DNA of 62,252 nucleotides from Nemertoderma westbladi. Taxonomy: Eukaryota; Xenacoelomorpha; Nemertodermatida; Nemertodermatidae. The stretch lies in contig JAUCBJ010007515.1 of assembly GCA_032718475.1 (NCBI GenBank), positions 1 to 62,252 on the forward strand, in the 5' to 3' direction. The notes beneath the pieces are model-generated. The model was given only the letters and a program-made list of their open reading frames with translations, did no database searches and had not been told where the DNA came from. The translations under genes and the position numbers were made by a program. This document shows positions 54,870 to 62,252 of this stretch, in pieces. The stretch's first letter is position 1. Every line of letters begins with the position of its first letter.

Positions 54870-56099
54870 GGGTAGGGGGTGTCTGGGTGGGTTGTTAGTA
54901 TTAGGGTGCACAATATCGACGCACGCGCAGGAATGTGTTGATGTTTAATAGCACCGCATTCCCGCGTTAGAAAGCATCCCCAATTGGAATAAATAAATAA
55001 ATTAAACGCGTTTCGTTATGTTCCTCGACTTATATTATTCTCTCCACGGACGAGTTATTAGCTGCTAGACAGGTAGACCTAGTCCCCCACAACAACGGTC
55101 ATACCTTCAATCAATCAATCAATTGAGCTCATATGAGCTCGTATATTAGTTTTATTTATAAATTGAAATCTCACGAATTAATAGGCCTATTAGCTGATTA
55201 GTGAACTATCATATGTTAGACCATATATATATATTATATATTGGACCTTATCAAAATAGCGGTTGTACTGGGGCGGTATATGTTGTTCTCTAACCCACTG
55301 CAAGCGCAATTTGAGGGGCCGGTATGTTTTAATAACTTCTGGTACAACGGGATGCAGTATTACAGCGCCAAGTAGATTTAATCTGATCAGAATATTCCGG
55401 ACGCTAAGTTCATGTCATTCCCGATAAGTCGGGACTTTACAAAACTCGTGGATAAAACCGCGTGTAGCAGAGAGCAGATAAATTGGGTTGAATTGCAAAA
55501 CAGAATAATATGGAACTGTAAGTGGAACTGCGGCGATTTGGGTTTTTTTGTTATGGTGAATAGTCAGCCTGTCCGCGATATGTTCAGCTGCCCTTTTTAA
55601 TGGGTTGCAGGTACAAATGAAATACACATTGCAGTTACTAAAATAAAAGTGGCGCATATTATTGTACATTTACAACAACAATTATATAAATGCAATATGC
55701 CTGATCCCTATTAATGTACTTTGTACCGCCAATTCTGTAATTCAATAACGCAAAGCCGCGTTTACTGTACAGCAGCACGTAATATATTTGATACTTATTA
55801 TACTAACTAAACTAACAAACCGCAAGGCCTACTTACCGAAATAAATTAACTTTCAGTTAAATACAATATACTTGTTTGCTCTGTAAAAATTTTAATTAAA
55901 AACAATCCTGCCATTTAATATACCTAATTAGCATGGTTGCGTAAGCAGTATGAATTGGAATGAAATTGTGAAATAATTTATTTAAACTATTATGTACATT
56001 TAGATTAAATAATAATACAGTAAGTTGGCCTACAGAAATAAACATTGATATTCGGAACAGTAAAACAATTATTTATTTCATTCATTCAACTAACCAGAG
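54870..56099. other. Intergenic, no gene recognised
   Basis: The small frames at 55412-55669 lack domains and are not supported. The TATATATATATTATATATTG patch near 55225 is low complexity. Confidence 0.5.
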
Positions 56100-56290
56100 A
56101 GACTCAGCTCCAGTGAATATTAACATCCCGACGTTACTTTAGTAATAATATTAATGTCATTGAACCCGATACACACACACCTCCAATCAGCCAGTTCAAT
56201 GGAGAGTGAGTGAATGGATGGCTACTAGCAGCAGCAGCAGTCTGCCTCTTACAAGCAAGGCTGACTGAATACCTCAAGTGTTGCTGGGAA
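56100..56290 (-). repeat. Dispersed repeat C, diverged inverted copy
   Basis: Reverse complement resembles 16830-17000: AGAGGCAGACTGCTGCTG, CACTCACTCTCCATTGAACT, a TG run, and CAATGACATTAATATTATTAC. It is more diverged than the copies at 16746 and 17519. Confidence 0.75.
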
Positions 56291-57409
56291 TCAAGCCAAC
56301 TTGGATGTTAACCAATAAATGAGCAGTATTTAATGAGAATACATTTTTTATGCCGGTTTAATTACTTTAGATCAATTAAAGACACGATTATTAAAGCAAA
56401 TCACTTGAACTAATTAAAAACTATAATAGAATGGAGTATGCGGATTACATCTGTATATTTTTTAAGTATAATTATTGAAGTCTTATACTGTAAAACAATT
56501 AATTTCCTTTAAAAGGCAGGTTGAAAATGGTGTTTTTACCGTAATCAACTTAATTAACTAATTAACTGCTATTATCTTAGCTTCTCGAAGGCCACACGGA
56601 AATTCTACTTGGAAAATTTCTAAACTTTTGCCATACAACATGTGTACCAAGTTTGGATAGATTTCATCAAAGATTGGCCGAGTTATTAACGTTTAACATT
56701 GAACACGACAGAACGACAGAACGACAGAACGACAGAACGACAGGTTGATTAATGGTACCACTACGCTAAGGCTCACTCACTTCGTGGCTCGCCCCACACG
56801 GTAAACTTCAAAGAATTCCCTCCCAGTAGTACGTAGCAAGTAGTTCACAAAGATAATTGTTTGGCTTGCATAGACCCGACCACCTAATATAACAGCAATA
56901 TACTTTACAAATAGCCCCATGGTTGATGCTTTATCATTACATAGGTTGTTGGTGGTCTTTCAGTTCAGGTAAAGCAAAGGCCGTGCATACAGTCCATACG
57001 TATAGCCAGCCAATAAAGCCATACAGCTGGCTGATCTATTACGCCAAGGTGATACCCCCTTCCCGAGTACATGGAGCGCGCCCTTGGGAAGGTTTACATC
57101 GATTTTATCTTGGGTATGGTATGGAGATTGAAGTTGTGGTTAATGAATGTGTAACTAGTAAATCTAAAAAAAAATATTTTTATCTTTCTCTTTTTATTTT
57201 CTTTCACAAAAAATCTATGGTGCGCGGCGCCACGCGCCCCTATTGTGGATCCGCGCCTGGTCAGTGCATATAGAAACCAGACAACTCCGGCCTGAATTAA
57301 TTTTGAGAAAATGGAGAATAACGTTTAAAAAATTTTTCTTAATTTTGTTCAAAATATGTTCATTAGGTACTGTATGTTTATTTTTATTGAACATAAAGAT
57401 TTTGATAAA
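56291..57409. other. Intergenic with GAACGACAGAAC run and GCGAG-repeat end
   Basis: 56705-56745 is a short tandem array of GAACGACA. It is followed by the inverted end of the GGGGCGAG repeat (CGTGGCTCGCCCCACAC). The 116-codon frame at 56923-57273 has no recognisable domain and I do not call it a gene. Confidence 0.5.
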
Positions 57410-57850
57410 ATTATATGTTTTGCCGGTCTGTCAGTCTGTCCTGTCTTATTCAGTATGTCTATCATACTGTCTGTCAAATTATTCAATCATTCTTAACTCT
57501 TGGGAGGTTGGGCGGATTGAAATTATGGGGTCGCTGATTACATTTCTGATGTCCGTTTTCATGGAGATGGATGGATTCAAGACTGTTTATCTGTATGTCT
57601 ATCGGACACTCGGACTGTTGCACAAACAGACAGACCGACATAAATTCAGTCTAGATCAGAAGAACCCCAAAATGAAATTTTTTAGTCAGTAATATGCTTC
57701 TTTATTTTTGACAGACAGACACACATACATACAGACTAGAACTGTTCCAGTATGAAAACTGACATCGGAATGAAATATCCGCACAACAAAATTGTAGTTA
57801 GCTAGAATGCTTCAATATTTCTGACAGACAGATGAACAGAGAGAGTTAAG
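57410..57850. repeat. GTCTGTC/GACAGAC repeats in both orientations
   Basis: Plus-oriented units (57420-57610) are followed by minus-oriented units (57615-57840) of the block-A 145-bp family, producing an inverted arrangement around about 57612. Confidence 0.7.
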
Positions 57851-58283
57851 ATTTAATTCATATTTCAAAATTACAATTATAAAATTATTATAAATTATTT
57901 ATTTCCTATAGATTACATAGTTTTCGCACCAAATATATTTTTTTCCGCCCCAAATTTCATGTTTTCTGTAAGCAATATATGCCTACATGAAATGAAAGGT
58001 AGGCCTAGCCCAGATTAGGTAGCCCACATTATACCAGATTAGGCCTACATACAGTATGTACTTTTCGCACCAAATTATTTATATTCGTCCCAAAGTACTG
58101 TATTTTTATATATTTTGATTTATATTTTTATATTCGATATTGGTAACAACAGCGGTTATTGTTTTGGTTAGAAAATGCCGTATCTATGGAAATAAATATC
58201 ATGTACTGTAGGCTATCTGACTAATTTATTCTTGTTTGCATTATGTGTTTCAGTGTAGTAAATGTGTGTTTTGGAGTTCTGCC
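57851..58283. other. Intergenic, remnant of MULE-like internal repeat
   Basis: TTATTGTTTTGGTTAGAAAA at about 58157 matches the internal unit of the elements at 32182 and 42797. A CCAAAT/ATTCGCCCC phrase recurs near 57930 and 58070. No gene. Confidence 0.5.
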
Positions 58284-58740
58284 GTGCAATGTAAAAAGAC
58301 TGTAAGTCGCATTTTTCCAAAATTCACTTTTTCTGAGTCTAAAAAATATCTACTCTAGTTCTCGAGTTATGCAATGTAGAAAGGCCGTAAGTCACAACAT
58401 ATGTATAGTGTTAGTGTTACAGTGTATAGTGTATATAGTGTGTATAGTGTAGTGTGTAGTGTGTATATATATAGTGTGTATAGTGTATAGTGTTACAAAG
58501 GGAAAAAACCGCAACTGCAATACAAAAGACCGTAAGTCACTTAAATTTATGCAAAAAACCGTAAGTCAACAAGACTTAAGGCGTTTTGTCTTGGCTTTGT
58601 TTTGCAAAGATAATAAGAATATGCATTAATTAATAATTAGTTTATTGATAATTAGTTTTACACGGTTTTATTGAAATATGTGTCTTGAAATATGTATTTA
58701 CATACAGGTTGTACAATGCAAAAACACCGTAAGTACAAAA
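58284..58740 (+). repeat. Irregularly spaced GCAAAAAACCGTAAGTCA motif, five copies
   Basis: Phrases at about 58284, 58371, 58516, 58551 and 58716 share a TGCAA...A(C)CCGTAAGTC core with unrelated spacers. In between lies a GTATAGTGTATA microsatellite (58405-58495). Confidence 0.65.
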
Positions 58741-60080
58741 AATAACCCTGAAGTCAAAATATTAATGAAAAATGAAAAATAATCACCTAGAAAAATTTCC
58801 CAACCCAATTGCGTAGGGTTATAAAAAATAAGTAATTTACGGACATTTTAAACCAACAATCTGAAGCCAAACAGTAATTTGCGTTTTAAGTTCAGATGGA
58901 TTTTTTTTGGTCAACAAGTAAATTAATTTGGGCAAAAAGGTATGTGTTTTGTTTTTTTGATATTTCTTTTGGCCAGATTTATTTTTTTTGATACGCTTGT
59001 ATGTTATTTGGTCAATGAGTAAATTATTTGGTTCAAAAAGTATGTGTTTTGCAAATTTTTTCGTTTTTTGGGCAAACTTTAATTGGTAGCTTATATAATT
59101 TATAAAATTTTCCTTTTATCAAATATCACTATTTGTTAATAATTGTTAAGCAAATATTTTAATGACCTACCTACGATCTACCAAAAATAATAATGTAGCA
59201 TCTAATTCATATAATCTTTAATGAAATATGAAGAAGTCAATAATAATTATAGCCGCTTGGGTGTGCTGCCCAATTCATTAAAATTTGGCAGAAGATAGTG
59301 TTGTTGAGTTGGAATATCGTGAATGGTTAGAAATTTAACAATATTTGATTGGTTGGTAATCATTTTAGTTTATTTGGAGTGGCCCTGATGCAATCCCAAA
59401 CCTTCCAGTAACTTCTTAAATAGGAAGGTGATTGTAAAGGTTATGGCATATCAATCCCGTTGATATCCTATTAGTTGCTTTTAGTACGTCTACGTGGACG
59501 ACGCCCTATGCCCTACCGGTACCGTTAACCTACCGGTGCGTGGTACTGTCGTACTGCGATACAAGGCAGCAAGGACTGACAGATAGTCGAATGGACAAAC
59601 GCGGAGTCTTTCGCTTTTTTTACATTTTAGGCCTACCGTGCAGCCGTACCTTACAGCCTTACTACACTACTGCTGTGCCGTACTGTTACTGTACCGGTAC
59701 GGTACTGCTGTACTGCATACCGCACTGTGTACTGCGTACTACTGTACTACAGGTAGCAGGTAGGCCTACTTGAATTAATTTCCGGCATCAGGTACCGGTA
59801 CAGGCAGACAGGGGTACAGCCCGACAGCGTACCATACCAAGCACGCCAAGCACTGAATCACCAAGCCAAGCTGCCAAGGGCTAGGGCAGTACCAGTACTC
59901 AGCTTCCTACTGTCCTAGCCTCACTGCCTCAGTCTGTCAGTTTATATATTTTAGGGTAGGCCGATCCAGCTATCGTTTCTGCGTTTAGGCCTATGGAATT
60001 TTATATTTAGTCCAGTAGCTGAGTAGTCTGAACAGGTACAATAAGCTTATGGCAGTAGGCCTATCAGCTATCAGCATACA
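58741..60080. other. Intergenic, ACCGGTAC-rich, no gene
   Basis: Two diverged units around AAGTATGTGTTTTG (about 58938 and 59038). The section 59510-59800 is dense in TACCGGTAC and TACTGT steps and is the most GC-rich part of the right flank. Confidence 0.5.
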
Positions 60081-61982
60081 GTTAGGTACAATGGCCAAAT
60101 CTGGCAATGATTGTGATTGCCATATTTGGCAACCAAGCAAAATCTGGCAACAATTCTGATTGCCTGATTTGGCAACTATATAAAGCCGTTGTTGCCATAT
60201 TTGGCAACTTAACTAACTCATTGAATATGGATTTTATGGTTCTGCATCATTAAGTCCTTCTACTGTTCTATGGCAGTACTGCAGTATGGTCATTCCTTAG
60301 ATCCTGAAATGTTAATGTTAGGCCTAGAAAAAAGGCAAAGGGGTACAGCGTACAGGTTATACTTATACCAGTAGTGGCATATTCTAAGTTCTAACCAATA
60401 CAGCAATATATCCTAATAAATGAGGTGAGAATGAGAGTCAATAACACAGACTGACTGGTGATAGATTTTTTTGCTCTTTTGAGATTTTTGCTAGTAATCT
60501 CTGGCGCTGCTTGGGGAGGTGGTTGATTGTTGTTTGTACCAATAATAGTTTAGTAGGTAACGATTGTAACTGTGTAATGCTGATACAATTGCCCAGTAAT
60601 CTAAATCATCCTTCACTCTATATCAGTTCAGTATATCTATCTTTCCATTCCTACATCTCAGTATACAGACATATTATGAAAATAATTTCATCCCGTTTTT
60701 CATTAGCTGATTAGGGCCTACTAGAAACAATTTGTTGAATCCCTTAACCTGTTAACACGCGTTTTGGTTTTCTCAGTCTTTCTAAATTTTGACACTATTT
60801 TTCTTCCGTCACGCCGTTTCTCAAACTTTAATGCCCCCTTGCCTTCTTGCTGCTTGCTGCCTTTTGGTGATGTTAACGTTCTGACGTTGTCAAATATTAT
60901 TACGTTTATTTCCATTTCAGCCTTTGAAGCATGTGATTCTTTAGATTTGTTTATGCCTAGGGCCTATACCATAGGCAGATAGCTGGATAGGGCCTATAGG
61001 CTACCAGTCTACCAGTACGGTATCTGTTACAGACTCATCCATCTGTCCATTAACATATTAACAACATATCAAATAGGCCTACATTCTGACATTTCATCAA
61101 CTAATAATGTTTATAAATCATCACAACTCGACAAGGGTAAGCAAGCAGTAAGCAATTTTGAAGTACTACTACTACTACTACTACTAGGATCGGCATGCTG
61201 CATTGCAGCTGCATTTTTAAGAATGCTGTGCCGGCTTGTCAACAAAATTGCACCGCCACAACTCCCTATCACCCATGACATTGGCTAGATCATCTGCATC
61301 TTTAAGGTCAGTGTCCTTTAAGATGCGTCTCAAGAAAGTCATGGGCTGTCCACCATGCTTATTCACTCCATGAGGCTGCCAAAGTACAAGATTATGCACT
61401 GGCTGGTCCTCACGGCGAAAGCAATGTCCTGCAAAGCGGAGGCGATTTTGTTCTAGTGTCAAGCTTGGGGGAACCAATGAGACGCCTCCAATGTTATATA
61501 GTGTCTGGTTGGAGATGTGTGCATTGTACTTGACACAATGAACCCGGCGTAGCATTCTTGTGAATGTGCCATCCAGAGATTTGGTGTCCTCAGCAGTTAG
61601 AGCCCAGCATGGACTCCCGACATGGACAATCATTTTGAAGTAATTTACAATGACAGAGTTACTGACAGGGCTGCACAATAATAATTGTTGCCAAAAATGG
61701 CAACCATTATTTTTCTTTAATTCTAATGGTTGCCAAAAATGGCAATAATTATTTTAGGCACATTTCGGCCTATTGCTAAGAGAAATTCAGACGATGATTT
61801 TTTTTTCTTATACGGTCAATTATATTTAAATTTCGCGCTCTTTTCACTTAACTATTTACCAAAATGCGATTTTGCTTCTGGGCTTGCGAAAATTAGAAAA
61901 ACCAAAAGTTGCCAGATTTGGCAATAAACATTGCCATATGTGGCAACTTTTGAGGTTGCCAGATTTGGCCATTGTACCTAAC
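60081..61982. mobile_element. Possible TIR element with TTGGCAAC repeats
   Basis: The left end GTTAGGTACAATGGCCAAAT and the right end (inverted) are the same sequence, continuing as CTGGCAA. Both ends carry clusters of short palindromic TTGCCAxATxTGGCAA units (60090-60210 and 61685-61970). Flanking nonamers CAGCATACA and TGGCATATT share only GCATA in register, so a 9-bp target duplication is possible but decayed. The interior contains a LINE fragment and no transposase. Confidence 0.6.
61217..61678 (-). pseudogene. RTE-like LINE, post-RT C-terminal fragment
   Basis: The frame encodes SLDGTFTRMLRRV, NIGGVSL, EQNRLRFAGHCFRRED and RILKDTDLKDADDLANVMGD. This is the region after the RT in RTE-like LINEs (compare LDGCYTRLLRAAL in the copy at the left edge). 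No endonuclease or RT palm is present nearby, so it is a fragment sitting inside the putative TIR element. Confidence 0.82.
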
Positions 61983-62252
61983 TGGCATATTGTTCCTTTA
62001 CCTTTCACCTTTATATTAAACATTAAACAGTCAGACAGTACAGGCAGAGCTGCAGAGGCACAGAGACAGTACAACAAACAACAACACTACAACAGCTGAA
62101 CAATAGGGCAGCAGCTAAGCCAGTAAGCACGTACAGACGTAGGCCCCTACGGTATTTGGTATTTTGTTAAAAATGATTAATTAAAACTTAATTAATTCAG
62201 TCTGTCAGTAGGCCCTAATAAAAAATAAATAAGCTAATTAGGCTGTTAGGCA
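61983..62252. other. Right edge, no feature recognised
   Basis: AT-rich with ACAACAACA and TAGGCCTA steps; nothing identifiable. Confidence 0.5.

Noticed and set aside
56923-57273. 116-codon open frame as a gene
   Set aside because: No domain, low-complexity Lys/Phe segments, and repeat-like surroundings.

Overview
The window is animal nuclear DNA. It is AT-rich, very rich in repeats and low in gene density. The four host genes are animal-type orthologs: RNF14-like, CRYZL1, ATP23 and HFM1. Together with the many TAGGCCTA and ACCGGT palindromes and the range of DNA transposons, they suggest an aquatic invertebrate. I cannot name the phylum from sequence alone.

Host genes. An RNF14-like RBR ubiquitin ligase (27919-29496, +) is followed tail-to-tail by CRYZL1 (30829-31905, -). 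CRYZL1 is divergent from the mitochondrial protease ATP23 (35164-35967, +). The meiotic helicase HFM1/Mer3 (44725-50523, +) lies further right. All four are complete and each is a single uninterrupted reading frame, although their vertebrate orthologs have many exons. There is no operon-like logic; they are ordinary unlinked housekeeping or germline functions.

Left third (1-19250). A decayed RTE-like LINE occupies 1 to about 2500. A second decayed LINE (4611-4871 and 11600-11800) is split by a composite transposon at about 4872-11599. The arms of that transposon are inverted arrays of a 17-bp satellite, and it is flanked by a near-perfect 9-bp target duplication. Nested inside is a young Ty3/Gypsy-type LTR retrotransposon (6180-11380) with 265-bp LTRs that differ at one base and an AGCGG target duplication. 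Its integrase core has been deleted. From 11800 to 19250 there is a mosaic of duplicated dispersed repeats.

Middle (21165-27298). About 150 copies of a 41-bp satellite contain a telomere-like GGGTTAGGG core. A tRNA-like SINE head and a 28-bp minisatellite separate RNF14-like from CRYZL1.

Right half. Several non-autonomous DNA transposons have clean ends: two oppositely oriented copies of a MULE-like element with 9-bp target duplications (32182-33499 and 42797-43845), a 603-bp MULE-like element with telescoping inverted repeats (41773-42375), and a 915-bp hAT-like element with an 8-bp target duplication just past HFM1 (50705-51619). A possible TIR element at 60081-61982 contains a LINE fragment. 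The remaining stretches are AT-rich DNA and dispersed tandem repeats with no recognisable genes.
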